Source: Bacteroidaceae bacterium (GTDB taxonomy: Bacteria > Bacteroidota > Bacteroidia > Bacteroidales > Bacteroidaceae). From it: a stretch of DNA of 64,000 bases. The notes beneath the pieces were generated by a model. It saw only the letters and a list, made by a program, of their open reading frames with translations. It was not told where the DNA came from and ran no database searches. Location of the stretch: positions 62,001-126,000 of the forward strand of contig JAGCFO010000006.1 of NCBI GenBank assembly GCA_017650105.1, read 5' to 3'. Numbering within the stretch: the stretch's first letter is position 1; the number at the start of each line of letters is the position of its first letter. Made by a program: the position numbers and the translations under genes. Positions 46,354 through 56,402 of the stretch are shown here, one piece after another.

Positions 46354-48411
46354 ATGGAAGAGAAGAAATTCAAGAGAACTTTGGTAACATCGGCGCTGCC
46401 CTACGCAAACGGGCCCGTGCATATCGGCCACTTGGCTGGCGTGTATGTTCCTGCCGACATCTACGTACGCTACCTTCGGCTGAAAGGCGAAAACGTCCTT
46501 TTCATCGGGGGAAGTGACGAGCACGGCGTGCCCGTAACTATCCGCGCAAAAAAGGAAGGATGCACTCCGCAGGATGTCGTCGACCGTTACCATTCGCTCA
46601 TCAAGGATTCGTTTGAGCGCTTCGGCATCTCTTTCGATGTCTACAGCCGTACGACTTCCGCAACGCATCATAAAGTTGCCAGCGACTTCTTCCGCAAACT
46701 CTACGACAACGGAAAATTCGTGCAGATGGAGAGCGAGCAGTTCTACGATGAAGAAGCCCATCAGTTCCTCACCGACCGAAACATTGTGGGCGAATGTCCC
46801 CGCTGCCATTCGGAGGGAGCCTATGGGGATCAGTGCGAGAAATGCGGCAGCACCCTCTCGCCCGAAGAACTCATCAATCCCCGCAATGCCCTCACGGGAA
46901 ATCCGCTCGTGAAGCGCAAGACGAGTCACTGGTATCTTCCGCTCGATCAATACCAGTCTTGGCTGGAGAAGTGGATTCTGGAAGAGCACAAAGAGTGGCG
47001 TCCGAACGTGTATGGGCAATGCAAGAGCTGGCTCGACGGAGGTTTGCATCCCCGCGCTGTCACACGCGATTTGGACTGGGGTATTCCCGTACCCGTAGAG
47101 GGAGCCGAAGGGAAAGTGCTCTATGTTTGGTTCGATGCACCCATCGGCTACATCTCTAACACCAAAGAGCTTTGCGACGCTCATCCCGAGCTTGGCAGCT
47201 GGGAGACGTGGTGGAAAGACCCCAGCACGCGCCTCATCCATTTCATCGGCAAGGACAACATCGTGTTCCACTGCATCGTGTTCCCCTCGATGCTGAAGGC
47301 AGAAGGCTCGTTTATCCTGCCCGACAATGTGCCCTCGAACGAGTTCCTCAACCTTGAGGACGACAAGATCTCCACTTCGCGCAACTGGGCTGTGTGGCTC
47401 AACGAGTACCTCGATGATTTCCCAGGCAAGCAGGATGTGCTGCGCTATGTGCTCACAGCCAACGCTCCCGAAACGAAAGACAACAACTTCACCTGGAAGG
47501 ACTTCCAGGCACGCAACAACAACGAGCTTGTTGCCGTGTATGGAAACTTCATCAATCGCGCCCTCGTGCTCACGCAGAAGTATTTCGGTGGAAAAGTCCC
47601 CGCTGCGGGCGTTTGGACCGAGTATGACAAAGCAACCGTTGAGGAGTTTGTGAACGTGAAAGCCGAAGTTGAGTCGTTGCTCGACAACTTCAAGTTCCGC
47701 GATGCCCAGAAGGAAGCGATGAACTTGGCTCGTATCGGCAACAAATACCTTGCCGACACCGAACCCTGGAAGCTGGCAAAAACCGACTTGGCACGCACAG
47801 GAACCATCTTGAACCTTTCCCTGCAGCTTGCCGCAAACCTGGCAATTGCTTTCGAGCCGTTCCTCCCCTTCAGTAGCCAGAAGTTGCGTGCGATGCTCGC
47901 TATGGACTCTTTCCGTTGGAACGATTTGGGAAGCACCACACTGCTTGCCGAAGGTCATCAGCTGGGGCAGGCAGAGCTCCTCTTCGAGAAGATTGAGGAT
48001 GCCGCTGTTGACGCTCAAGTGCAGAGACTGCTCGAAAGGAAGCGTGCCAACATGGAAGCAAACTATCGGGCCAATCCGATAAAAAACACCGTTTCCATCG
48101 ATGATTTTGCCAAACTCGATATCCGCGTGGGTACCGTCCTTGACTGTCAGCGCGTGCCTAAGGCAGACAAGCTGCTGCAGTTTACTATTGCCGACGGACT
48201 CGACAATCGCACTATCCTCAGCGGCATCGCCGAGCACTACAAGCCCGAGGAGCTGGTAGGCAAGCAAGTCCTCTTCATCGCCAACCTTGCTCCGCGCAAG
48301 ATACGCGGCATCGAGAGCCAGGGAATGATTCTCTCCGCCCTCGACGCAAGCGGTAAGCTCTCCGTTACTACCGTTGAGCGCGAAGTGAAGCCAGGCAGCG
48401 AAGTCTGCTGA
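46354..48411 (+). CDS. metG: Methionyl-tRNA synthetase
   Basis: 685 residues. It charges tRNA-Met. HIGH motif HIGHLAG near residue 21; four-cysteine zinc knuckle CPRC...CEKC near 148-170; KMSKS variant DDKISTSRN near 340; helical anticodon-binding domain about 390-540. A C-terminal tRNA-binding OB domain (about 580-685, [24 protein letters not shown]) makes it the dimeric long form. Followed by a clear terminator. Confidence 0.97.
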   Translation: MEEKKFKRTLVTSALPYANGPVHIGHLAGVYVPADIYVRYLRLKGENVLFIGGSDEHGVPVTIRAKKEGCTPQDVVDRYHSLIKDSFERFGISFDVYSRTTSATHHKVASDFFRKLYDNGKFVQMESEQFYDEEAHQFLTDRNIVGECPRCHSEGAYGDQCEKCGSTLSPEELINPRNALTGNPLVKRKTSHWYLPLDQYQSWLEKWILEEHKEWRPNVYGQCKSWLDGGLHPRAVTRDLDWGIPVPVEGAEGKVLYVWFDAPIGYISNTKELCDAHPELGSWETWWKDPSTRLIHFIGKDNIVFHCIVFPSMLKAEGSFILPDNVPSNEFLNLEDDKISTSRNWAVWLNEYLDDFPGKQDVLRYVLTANAPETKDNNFTWKDFQARNNNELVAVYGNFINRALVLTQKYFGGKVPAAGVWTEYDKATVEEFVNVKAEVESLLDNFKFRDAQKEAMNLARIGNKYLADTEPWKLAKTDLARTGTILNLSLQLAANLAIAFEPFLPFSSQKLRAMLAMDSFRWNDLGSTTLLAEGHQLGQAELLFEKIEDAAVDAQVQRLLERKRANMEANYRANPIKNTVSIDDFAKLDIRVGTVLDCQRVPKADKLLQFTIADGLDNRTILSGIAEHYKPEELVGKQVLFIANLAPRKIRGIESQGMILSALDASGKLSVTTVEREVKPGSEVC

Positions 48412-48462
48412 CAAAAGAAGGGACTACGCATTTCTTGCTTCCCTCTTTCCCTTTGAGGAGAA

Positions 48463-48512
48463 AAAAACGTCAGACTTGCGATTTGCAAGCCTGACGTTTT
48501 TTATATGTCCTT
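48463..48512. terminator. Terminator after metG
   Basis: Stem AACGTCAGxCTTGC with GCAAGxCTGACGTT (one A-C mismatch), T-run on the plus strand and A-run on the left, so it could act in both directions. Confidence 0.85.
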
Positions 48513-48740
48513 TTGTGGAAAGCACAGTTAATTCTGCCCCAAGATGATGCTCACGTGGGCAGTACTATGTTTACCGATTGACTTTCAGCGGGATTAGACG
48601 TGCAAAGATATGTGGAAGAACGGGCTTTATTGAAAGAGGAGAAGAAACATGAATTTTTCTTTGCCTTTCTTTCGATGGATTTTGGATGAACGGAAAGAGG
48701 ACGAGAGGGGATTCCGCGCGTTTTTCCTTGGGAAAATTGT

Positions 48741-48831
48741 TGTTGCAACACGTTGGGAAAGCTTGCGCAACACGTTGGGACACCTTGCACAACGTGTTGG
48801 GACACCTTGCACAACGTGTTGGTGCAACAAA
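48741..48831. repeat. R2 array, copy 3: four 22-bp units
   Basis: Units start at 48746 and 48768 (CAACACGTTGG) and at 48790 and 48812 (CAACGTGTTGG, inverted), giving two direct and two inverted units at exact 22-bp spacing. Ends GTTGTTGCAACACG and GTGCAACAAAATGG. It lies between metG and the pectinesterase. Positions 48513-48740 and 48832-48985 hold no gene I can support. Confidence 0.87.
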
Positions 48832-48985
48832 ATGGTAGGAGAAAAAAACTTGTGGCGCAAGGGTTTTGGCTTCCGCTCGTTCGTAAATAGGATGGAAAAA
48901 GAGGCCTCTGTGCCACTTTTTGAGCGAAAGGCTTTGAAATCTTCCGCTTTGTGCCTATCTTTATGCACGAAAAATCAACAAGACG

Positions 48986-51900
48986 ATGAAAAACAGAACC
49001 ATATGGCTTACTGCGTGCCTGATGGCAAGCGTTGCTGCCTTCGGGGGCAGCTTGATGAAGAGTGGTGTGAACGACGGGAATCGGCTCCCGGGAGCGCAGC
49101 TGACGGATGAAAACGAGTACGTCAACGTGGAGGCTCGGGTGACGTGGCCTTTCTCCTCTGTGCTCAGCCCAAACAGCCACGAGGCGCAGCCTGAAGAAGG
49201 ATTCACCATCGTAAACGTCGACTTGGGCGACTTGGAAGTTACCGGCACGGGCACAGGCTCTCCTGCCGGAGTGACGTATATCAAGCTCCGCCCGTCGGGC
49301 TCTACGAAGGGCGTGCGATGGACGGTGAAACCAGCTAAGGGACTGACGTTTACGCCCACGAAGGTGAGTGCCAACATCCAGCGCTTCGGCACCGATGTGA
49401 AGGACGGCGTGGGCGTGACGCTGACAGCAAACGGCGCCTCGCAGACGATAGGTACCTACACCGCAGCGCGCAACAACAAGACGAAGGATGAGGACAAGTA
49501 CGGCTCGGAGCCGAACTATGCCAATTGGTTCGAGATAGCCCTGTCGGAGGATCAGCAGCAGCGCTTCAGCACAGAGGACGAACTGGTGCTGCAGATGACG
49601 ATGGGCGTAAATTCGGGCAAGGAAGGAGGTTTTGCCAACGTGCAGATAGAGGGCATCCTCAACGGCACGTGCGAGGATGTGGAGCGCTTCTCGCTCACGG
49701 CTCTCAACAATCCCGAAGGGGCAGGCAGCATCAGCCTGTCGCCCTCCGACACGTCGTTCGACAAGGGAACACCCGTCACGCTGAGCGCAACTCCCCACTT
49801 CGGATTCCGCTTCGTGAACTGGACCGACGAGAAGGGAAGCGTCGTGTCGGAAAAAGAGTCGTTTGAGTACATCGTGGAGCGCGATGCGGTGCTTACGGCA
49901 AACTACGACAAGTTGAATACCTATCGACTGGAGTGCAATGTAGAGGGCGGTGCCAACGACTATATGGTGCAGCTGTCACCTGCTCCCACGGAGGTTGACG
50001 GCAAGCTCATGTACGAAGAAGGAACGGAGGTGACGCTCACAGCCTGGGGCAACAAGATACTCACTTTCTCGCATTGGAGCGACGGGCAGACAACGAGCGA
50101 GGTGAAGCTCATCATGGATGGCGACAAAAAGATTGATGCCGTGTTTGTTCCGCTCACTGACATCATCGCAGGTTGGGACTTCTACCGCAAGGGAAGCGAC
50201 AAGCGCATCGCCGACTTCTACGCCGAGGGCAACGAGCTGGATGAGCTGGTGCTGCGCACATCCTCGGGTGTCACCAAAGGATGGCTCGACAAGAGCCAGG
50301 AGGCTGCGGGCGGATACGAAGGGAAGCCTGCCGCTGTGTCGTGGACGACAGATCAGCCCTTGGGCTCCTACTATTGGCAGACGTGCGTGGATGCGTCGGA
50401 GTTTACCGACATCATTGTCTCGAGCGAGATGCTCTACAACTACAATGCCCACACCACCTACAACATAGAGTACTCGCTCGACGGGGAAGAGTGGCACAAA
50501 GCGGGCTCTATCCACATGGAGGGCGTGAAGCGTTGGAAGGAAGGCGAGTTTGCCCTTCCTGCTGAGGCAGACAACCAGAGCCGACTCTTCATCCGCTGGA
50601 TTGCCGACAAGGAGTCGAAAGTGGACGGCACGAGTCAGGCAAACGACGGAATATCCATTACAAACATCTTTATCTTTGGCACGCACGCTACCGTCGACGA
50701 CGGAAAAGCTCCCGTGCTCCTCTCGTCGGTGCCAGCCGAAGGAGATGCCACAGCTTCGGCAAACGGAAAGGTAGTGCTCACCTTCGACAAGAAAGTGCAG
50801 CTCAAAGAGGGCGCTGAGGCTCTCTTGGACGGCAAGGCGTTGAGGTTCTCCGCTTCGGGCAAGACGATTATGGCTGAATACGCTGGCTTGGCTTACAGCA
50901 CGCAATACACATTTGTGCTGCGCGGAGGCTCGGTTGCAGATATGTCGGGCAACAATGTGCTTGCAGACGATATAACCCTTCATTTTACCACACGAAGTCG
51001 CAATCCGATAAAGAAACAGCTCTACGATTTCGTGGTGCCCGACGACGGCACGTTCAAGGAAGCCATCGCAGCAGCAAACGCTCGTAAGGATAAAGGTAGC
51101 CGTTTCCGCATCTTCGTGAAGAGAGGTTCTTATCTGCTTCCTTACAGCGACACGGAGTTTATCACAAACAGCAGCGGAGTGAGCCTCCCAAACCCTATCA
51201 CCTACCTTGATTCGCCCAACGTCTCTATCATTGGAGAGGAACGCGACGAAACAGTCGTGAAAAACCTTCTCAAGGACAATACCCCCAGCGGAACGGCTTA
51301 TCCCATTGAGGGACTGCATAACGTGACGGTTCTCTACCTGCAGAAGACGGCGACAAACACCTATCTGCAGGACATTACGCTCCGCAACGGGCTGAACGAC
51401 GGCTGTGGGCGAGGGGAGGCTGTGGAGGACAATTCAGACAAGACCATCATGAAGAATGTCTGCCTCTATGGTTATCAGGATACCTACTGCTCCAACAATC
51501 AGAACGGGCGCTTCTATTTCGAAGGTGGCGTTATGCGAGGGCGTACCGACTATCTGTGCGGCAAGGGCGACGTTGTGTGGAAGGGCGTTGAATTGCGGCA
51601 ATGTGTCTCCGGAGGTTACATCACGGCTCCTTCCGTGCCCAGAAAGTACGGTTATGTGTTCCTCGACTGCACGATAACGGGCGAGAAATCTGACGTGAGC
51701 GGTTCCTTTACTTTGGGTCGTCCTTGGGGCTCGGGAACCCCTCGCGCGCTATACGTGAACACCATTATGAAGGCAAAAGTGTCGGATGAAGGTTGGGCAG
51801 AGATGTCTGACGGCTGGCCTGACAGGTTTGCTGAGTACAACTCCCGCTCTGTAACGGGCTTGCCTATCGATGTGTCAAAACGAAAGACGACATTTGCCAA

Positions 51901-52354
51901 GACGCACACCAACAACAACCCTGTATTGACATCGGAAGAGGCTGCCGAGCTGACGATAGAAAACGTTCTGGGCAGCACCGACGGATGGGACCCAACCGAA
52001 GCTACCGAACAGGCTCCCGCACCTGAAAATGTGTGCATTGCCGAAGGAATGCTCTCGTGGGAAGCATCGGATTATGTGCTCTGCTGGGCTGTCTGCAAAG
52101 ACGGAAAGATAGTAGACTTCACCACATCGAACAGCTATGCCGTAGGCGAGGGAGAAGGCGTCTGGGGAGTGCGTGCTGCGAATGAAATGGGAGGACTAAG
52201 CGAGATGACTGTTGCTGTAGACACTTCGATAGCTACCTACAAAAGGAATGAGAGTAAGATGCCCGATAAGATGTATGACCTTTCGGGAAGGCCCGCAGAT
52301 GCCGAAACCCCGGGAATGAAAATAGTAAACAGCGGAAAGTATTGGAAAAAGTGA
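48986..52354 (+). CDS. Large secreted pectinesterase with Ig-like and InlB-like modules
   Basis: 1122 residues. Signal peptide (about 1-25), then a beta-rich region, and two divergent InlB B-type repeats (about 232-312 and 315-392, ending FVNWTDEKG and FSHWSDGQTT). A sugar-binding-like domain and a Big_5 Ig-like domain (about 570-675, FDKKVQLKEGAEALL) follow. The pectinesterase beta-helix (about 680-1000) has GYQDTYCSNN near 828, GRTDYLCGKG near 851 and LGRPWG near 910, supplying Gln, two Asp and Arg of the active site. The C-terminus MYDLSGRPADAETPG is like short Bacteroidetes sorting tails. It demethylates homogalacturonan before depolymerisation. Confidence 0.9.
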   Translation: MKNRTIWLTACLMASVAAFGGSLMKSGVNDGNRLPGAQLTDENEYVNVEARVTWPFSSVLSPNSHEAQPEEGFTIVNVDLGDLEVTGTGTGSPAGVTYIKLRPSGSTKGVRWTVKPAKGLTFTPTKVSANIQRFGTDVKDGVGVTLTANGASQTIGTYTAARNNKTKDEDKYGSEPNYANWFEIALSEDQQQRFSTEDELVLQMTMGVNSGKEGGFANVQIEGILNGTCEDVERFSLTALNNPEGAGSISLSPSDTSFDKGTPVTLSATPHFGFRFVNWTDEKGSVVSEKESFEYIVERDAVLTANYDKLNTYRLECNVEGGANDYMVQLSPAPTEVDGKLMYEEGTEVTLTAWGNKILTFSHWSDGQTTSEVKLIMDGDKKIDAVFVPLTDIIAGWDFYRKGSDKRIADFYAEGNELDELVLRTSSGVTKGWLDKSQEAAGGYEGKPAAVSWTTDQPLGSYYWQTCVDASEFTDIIVSSEMLYNYNAHTTYNIEYSLDGEEWHKAGSIHMEGVKRWKEGEFALPAEADNQSRLFIRWIADKESKVDGTSQANDGISITNIFIFGTHATVDDGKAPVLLSSVPAEGDATASANGKVVLTFDKKVQLKEGAEALLDGKALRFSASGKTIMAEYAGLAYSTQYTFVLRGGSVADMSGNNVLADDITLHFTTRSRNPIKKQLYDFVVPDDGTFKEAIAAANARKDKGSRFRIFVKRGSYLLPYSDTEFITNSSGVSLPNPITYLDSPNVSIIGEERDETVVKNLLKDNTPSGTAYPIEGLHNVTVLYLQKTATNTYLQDITLRNGLNDGCGRGEAVEDNSDKTIMKNVCLYGYQDTYCSNNQNGRFYFEGGVMRGRTDYLCGKGDVVWKGVELRQCVSGGYITAPSVPRKYGYVFLDCTITGEKSDVSGSFTLGRPWGSGTPRALYVNTIMKAKVSDEGWAEMSDGWPDRFAEYNSRSVTGLPIDVSKRKTTFAKTHTNNNPVLTSEEAAELTIENVLGSTDGWDPTEATEQAPAPENVCIAEGMLSWEASDYVLCWAVCKDGKIVDFTTSNSYAVGEGEGVWGVRAANEMGGLSEMTVAVDTSIATYKRNESKMPDKMYDLSGRPADAETPGMKIVNSGKYWKK

Positions 52355-52366
52355 GGCTCTGCCAGC

Positions 52367-53164
52367 TTATTTTAGTTTCGCTTTGGCAGTGCCGAACTTG
52401 AGCGAGATGTCAATCTGGATGGGAATGTGTCGTTCGTCGTCGGAGATGAAAAATCGCAGAAGTTCTGCTTCGACTCCCTTGTCTGTTGCTTGCACAAGCG
52501 AGAAAATATGGCAGAGGGTTTTGTCGCCAGAAAGCCTGGTAACCGACTCTTTGCCCAGATAGATAAGCGTTTGGTCCTCAACCTTCTTGCCCGTGACCAT
52601 CGGATAGACGAGGCGCTGGCCTTTCTTCAGGCTGAGCATGTTGAACGTGCGGGCATACTGCATGAGGCTTATCATGTCGAAGATGGGAGTGGCGCGCGAA
52701 AACTCGGTGTTTCTCTCATGCCCGTCGACGTAAACCTTTGTCTGCTTTGCCTTATAGGTGTTTTTGTCGGGCTGGGAGAACCATGCACGCTCATACACTA
52801 TGTCGTCTGCCTCCTGGCAATGCTTCACAAAGTAGAGGGGGGTAGCGTCGGGCTTCACGATGGTTGTGAGCGTATCGCGCAGGCGGAAGATGGCGTCGGC
52901 AGTCTTGTTGGTGTTGCCGAGGAGTGTTGACTTGTAGGCCTTCTGCCCCTTGTAGGTCGTACTCTGTGTAGTGAGGCTAGCGTCGCCTGCCTTTATCCAC
53001 ACAAACTTCCAGTTGAAGAAGAGGGAGTAGGAGAGTCGCTCTCCGTCGATGAGCGTAGTGCTGACGTCATCAGCAACCATATGCGTCATATTGCTTTCCG
53101 TGCCGTGCAGGGCTGCAGGCATCAGACAGGCAATGAGGAGAGCAAGTATATATGTTTTTTTCAT
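52367..53164 (-). CDS. DUF3108 domain exported protein
   Basis: 265 residues from the ATG at 53164, which is preceded by AAAGGAA; an upstream in-frame ATG is less likely. A signal peptide (about 1-21) is followed by the DUF3108 beta-barrel-like domain: GERLSYSLFFNWKFVWIKAGDASL near 40-65, FRLRDTLTTIV and LRFFISDDERHIPIQIDISLKFGTAKAKL at the end. Periplasmic; the function is unknown in the family. It is the last of four minus-strand genes beginning with typA and is convergent with the pectinesterase gene 12 nt away. Confidence 0.85.
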   Translation of the reverse strand: MKKTYILALLIACLMPAALHGTESNMTHMVADDVSTTLIDGERLSYSLFFNWKFVWIKAGDASLTTQSTTYKGQKAYKSTLLGNTNKTADAIFRLRDTLTTIVKPDATPLYFVKHCQEADDIVYERAWFSQPDKNTYKAKQTKVYVDGHERNTEFSRATPIFDMISLMQYARTFNMLSLKKGQRLVYPMVTGKKVEDQTLIYLGKESVTRLSGDKTLCHIFSLVQATDKGVEAELLRFFISDDERHIPIQIDISLKFGTAKAKLK

Positions 53165-53250
53165 CTGTTCCTTTTTTTCGTCCGGCAAGCAGGAAGTTCT
53201 ATATCTTAGACTTTTCCCTGGGCAAAAGGTTTAGCTGTGAGAGGCGCACA

Positions 53251-55248
53251 TCAGAATCCGAAGTTGTTATTGCCCCCCGAACTCTGCCCAGCGGCGCGCT
53301 TGCGTTTCTGTTCCTCGCGCTGTTCGTTCTTCGACTTCTTTTCCTTCTTTTCCTTCTTGCTCTTCTTCATCTCTGAGGGCTTCTGCTTGTCCACAGGAGT
53401 GTCGAACGGATTCCAGTCTTCGCTATAGTCCCAGTTCTCGCGCATCTCGATTGCCTTTCCATAGTAATATATTGGCTCAGCGCGGAGATGTTCTTCGTAG
53501 AGTCCCGTATCCCATACGCCATTACCGTTCAGATCGTAAAGCAGGCGCACGTAGTAGGTTGAAGGACGGAGGAAATAGAAGTTAGCCGTACCGTTCACGA
53601 CGGGTGTCTGCCGCACTACTCTCTCTGACTTGTCAACGATTTGTGCCTGTAGGATTGAGCCCGGAGCGTTGAAGTTTTGTGCCCCTATGACGCGCAGGGT
53701 AAACGAACTGTATTTGTCGAGTGCGTTGAATTTGAAGCTTGTTTCGTTTTTCTTCGAAGGTAGGCCGTAGATGCCTTTGAATGCTGCCGAGTCGGTAACG
53801 AACTTGTACTCTTGTTCGGGGCGCCATTCTCCAAGCAGCTCATACTGCAGCAGCTTGTCCTTCACCTGACGGAAGACGAAAGGCTCGTCTACGAAGAGCG
53901 AGTCCACTTTGCGATAGAGGTGCAGGGCGGTATCGTTCCACGATTTGAGCGGCTCGTCGAAGGAGATGGTGAATACGGCGTTAATGTCCATCGCTGAGCC
54001 TCCTCCGTACTTTACTGGAAGCACGGGTTCGGGCTTCTTCACCTCGGTGGAATCGCCCTTTTTTAGTCTTTTCTCACGTTCCTTCTCTTCTTCCTTGCGC
54101 TTCTTTGCTTCTTCTTCAAGATACTTTGAACGCGTCTTCTTGGGCACCAGTTGCAGCGTGTCGGTCTGTGGCGACAGCATGCCGAGCGTGTCGGTTGCCA
54201 TATAGGTGATAGCCATCGACAACGTGTCTTGGTAGAAGTAAGTGGTGTCGAGCATCCAGTAGGTAATGGTGTCGTTCGTAGGGTTGGGCTGAACGATGTA
54301 GGATGAGTCGGCAGGGAAGTTCAGCGGCTCAATCAGCGGCAAACTATCGCCCGGGGTGGAGAAGAGGAGGGTGAACTTGTTGAGTGTCGGACGTTCGCTC
54401 TTCTGCAGATAGCGGAAGGTAGGAGTCTCGGTGAAAGCAAGCAACACAAGGTCCTCGGGAAGAAAGTGCGTGACAGGCAGGATGCGAATGGTGTCGATGG
54501 TGAGGGAGTCAATCCACGTTGTGTCGGGCTCCATGCGCACCTCAGTGCTGGGTATCACCAGCGAGTCGAGCCACGAGAGCATCTCCGTTTTCTGGTCGAA
54601 GATGTAATTCTGGTTCATGTCCTGCAGGGCAAACGCGCGGTATTTTCCCTCTGCTATGCCGCGTATGGTGAAATGCCCGTCGGCATCCGTACGGCTCACA
54701 CGGTCGAAGGGGAGGGTTGTGAAGGCGCTGTCCTCAAGGTTGCTGTGCAGACCCACAAGGATGTTGGGCACAGGCTCGAGGTTCGACGCATCGAGCACAA
54801 GTCCCGAGACGCACAACGTGTCGATATGGTCGCCTGTGGAAAACGTGAAGGCGAAGTTGCCGAGGGGATTCGCCTCGTTGTTATCCACAACGGCATCGTT
54901 GAAGTCGATAGTATATGTGGTGTTCGGACGCAGCGAATCCTCGATGGAAACGATGATTTTCTTACCGCTCGTCTTGATGATAGGCTGCTGGATTTGCGGG
55001 GGAGAGATGACGACTTTCTCGCTGGCCTTCTCTATCTTAATGTACTCGTCGAATTCGAGTGTCACGCGTTGCTGGTCCACGTTGATGGCATGCTGCACGG
55101 GTGTACTGCCCAGAAAGACGGGAGGTGTCTCGTCGAAAGGTCCTCCGTCGGGCGAGCCTATGGAGGCACAACCGATAATCAAGCCCACGAATGAGATGAC
55201 AATCAGCGTGTGCAGCAGCGTTTGGGATGTGTGTTTATCGCGGAGCAT
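53251..55248 (-). CDS. Ig-like (SbsA/Big_5) lipoprotein with Lys-rich tail
   Basis: 665 residues. An SPII signal has lipobox LIIGC (Cys27), then a Big_5 Ig-like domain (about 40-140, LEFDEYIKIEKASEKVVISPP). A carboxypeptidase-like regulatory fold (about 145-215, GHFTIRGIAEGKYRAFALQD) and further beta domains follow. A charged low-complexity stretch (about 375-410) interrupts it, and the tail is KKSKKEKKEKKSKNEQREEQ followed by a Gly/Asn end. Envelope-anchored, function unknown; widespread in Bacteroidetes. Its ATG is 4 nt after the stop of the thioredoxin-like gene. Confidence 0.82.
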   Translation of the reverse strand: MLRDKHTSQTLLHTLIVISFVGLIIGCASIGSPDGGPFDETPPVFLGSTPVQHAINVDQQRVTLEFDEYIKIEKASEKVVISPPQIQQPIIKTSGKKIIVSIEDSLRPNTTYTIDFNDAVVDNNEANPLGNFAFTFSTGDHIDTLCVSGLVLDASNLEPVPNILVGLHSNLEDSAFTTLPFDRVSRTDADGHFTIRGIAEGKYRAFALQDMNQNYIFDQKTEMLSWLDSLVIPSTEVRMEPDTTWIDSLTIDTIRILPVTHFLPEDLVLLAFTETPTFRYLQKSERPTLNKFTLLFSTPGDSLPLIEPLNFPADSSYIVQPNPTNDTITYWMLDTTYFYQDTLSMAITYMATDTLGMLSPQTDTLQLVPKKTRSKYLEEEAKKRKEEEKEREKRLKKGDSTEVKKPEPVLPVKYGGGSAMDINAVFTISFDEPLKSWNDTALHLYRKVDSLFVDEPFVFRQVKDKLLQYELLGEWRPEQEYKFVTDSAAFKGIYGLPSKKNETSFKFNALDKYSSFTLRVIGAQNFNAPGSILQAQIVDKSERVVRQTPVVNGTANFYFLRPSTYYVRLLYDLNGNGVWDTGLYEEHLRAEPIYYYGKAIEMRENWDYSEDWNPFDTPVDKQKPSEMKKSKKEKKEKKSKNEQREEQKRKRAAGQSSGGNNNFGF

Positions 55249-55252
55249 AGAG

Positions 55253-56353
55253 CTACTTTTTTTTCTTCTTCTTACGTTCTTCTTCCTTCTTGCGCTCTTC
55301 CTCTTCCTTCTTCTTTTTTTCCTGCTGCTCCACCACCTCGTTTATCTTGTTCTTGAGGCTGTCGCCGTAGATGTTTGTACCCACTACGCGGCGCTGGGCA
55401 TTGGTGAGCACGTTCCAAGGAAGGTCTTTCACGCTGAACTGACGCACAAGGTCGAGGCTCCATCCTTTGAATTCGTTTGTTTGAATCCATGTGGTGGTTG
55501 AATCCTCGCGTATGGCTTTCAGCCACTCCTCGCGGTTCAGGTCGAGCGATATGCTCAGCATGCCGAAGGGGCGGTTGACAAAAGTATCGACGAGCGGGCG
55601 GTAGGCGCGTTGCTGCCTGCGGCTGTCCTCGTCGTACGAAGCCCAGAAGGTGAGCAGAATGCACGAGTCGGAGAAGTGCGTGGGCGTTATCGTCTTGTTG
55701 ATGGTATCGTGCAGCGTGAAGCGCCCAGCGTTCACGGCGGTGCTCTTCGTAGCATCCATCGCTTGGTTGAGCGCCACCAGGTAGTTGTTGTCCTGAAGGT
55801 TTCCGCTCATTGCACCGATGAGTCGGCGGATCTTGGCGTGCGAAGGCTCGGGGATATCCACGAAATACTTACGCATGAGCACGATGGCTGCCTCGTCGAA
55901 GGGATGGCTGGTAATAAACGAGTCGGCTTTCATCAGCATCGCCTCGTGCGTGAGGGTGCTGTCAAGCGTCAGCGTGTAGAACTCTTGAAGGATGGTGTTC
56001 TGCACTCCTCCCTTTAGCGTGAAAGACCCGTCGGCAGCCGAATCTCCAGCAAGCACCGTGACGGTGTTCTTCTCTGCCAGCACGATGGTGCGGTAGCCGT
56101 TGGGAAAGGCCACCCACAGGGGGGTGACTGTGTCGACCTTCACCTTATATGTGAAGTGTCCGTTGCGCACGGGTACGCTGTCGAGGCCCTCATACCAGTC
56201 GTCGGCACCGTAGATGAGGAGCGTATCGTTGTGCAGCGAGTGCATGTTGCCCTTCAGCGTGAAGACGTTTTTCTTTCCGTTGCAGCCACAAAGCAGCCCT
56301 GTGCAGAGCAGCAGAGGCAGCATGCGGAGCAGAAGGGTGTGGATTGTCTTCAT
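55253..56353 (-). CDS. DUF4369/thioredoxin-like lipoprotein lacking the CxxC motif
   Basis: 366 residues from the ATG at 56353; an in-frame extension to 56434 overlaps typA. The lipobox is LLCGC (Cys24). A DUF4369 beta domain (about 30-125, FTLKGNMHSLHNDTLLIYG) precedes a TlpA-like thioredoxin fold (about 225-340), where ILLTFWASYDEDSRRQQR stands where WCxxC would be and DLPWNVL supplies the cis-proline. The redox cysteines are missing, so a scaffold or binding role is more likely than disulfide exchange. The tail is almost purely Lys/Glu/Arg. Confidence 0.85.
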   Translation of the reverse strand: MKTIHTLLLRMLPLLLCTGLLCGCNGKKNVFTLKGNMHSLHNDTLLIYGADDWYEGLDSVPVRNGHFTYKVKVDTVTPLWVAFPNGYRTIVLAEKNTVTVLAGDSAADGSFTLKGGVQNTILQEFYTLTLDSTLTHEAMLMKADSFITSHPFDEAAIVLMRKYFVDIPEPSHAKIRRLIGAMSGNLQDNNYLVALNQAMDATKSTAVNAGRFTLHDTINKTITPTHFSDSCILLTFWASYDEDSRRQQRAYRPLVDTFVNRPFGMLSISLDLNREEWLKAIREDSTTTWIQTNEFKGWSLDLVRQFSVKDLPWNVLTNAQRRVVGTNIYGDSLKNKINEVVEQQEKKKKEEEERKKEEERKKKKKK

Positions 56354-56402
56354 CGGCGTAGGCAATGGTTTCAGTGGGGTGCTACTTTTCCTTGGGTGCT
56401 GT

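Noticed and set aside
46345..48414. 689-residue open frame antisense to metG
   Set aside because: It covers metG exactly on the other strand, has no domain-like motifs, and metG is certain; it results from codon bias.
48603..48610. Minus-strand TATCTTTG box between metG and the pectinesterase
   Set aside because: It points towards the metG terminator with no gene downstream; likely chance.
48551..49798. 415-residue minus-strand open frame through R2 array 3 and the pectinesterase start
   Set aside because: It translates a repeat and the antisense of a clear gene; composition is not protein-like.
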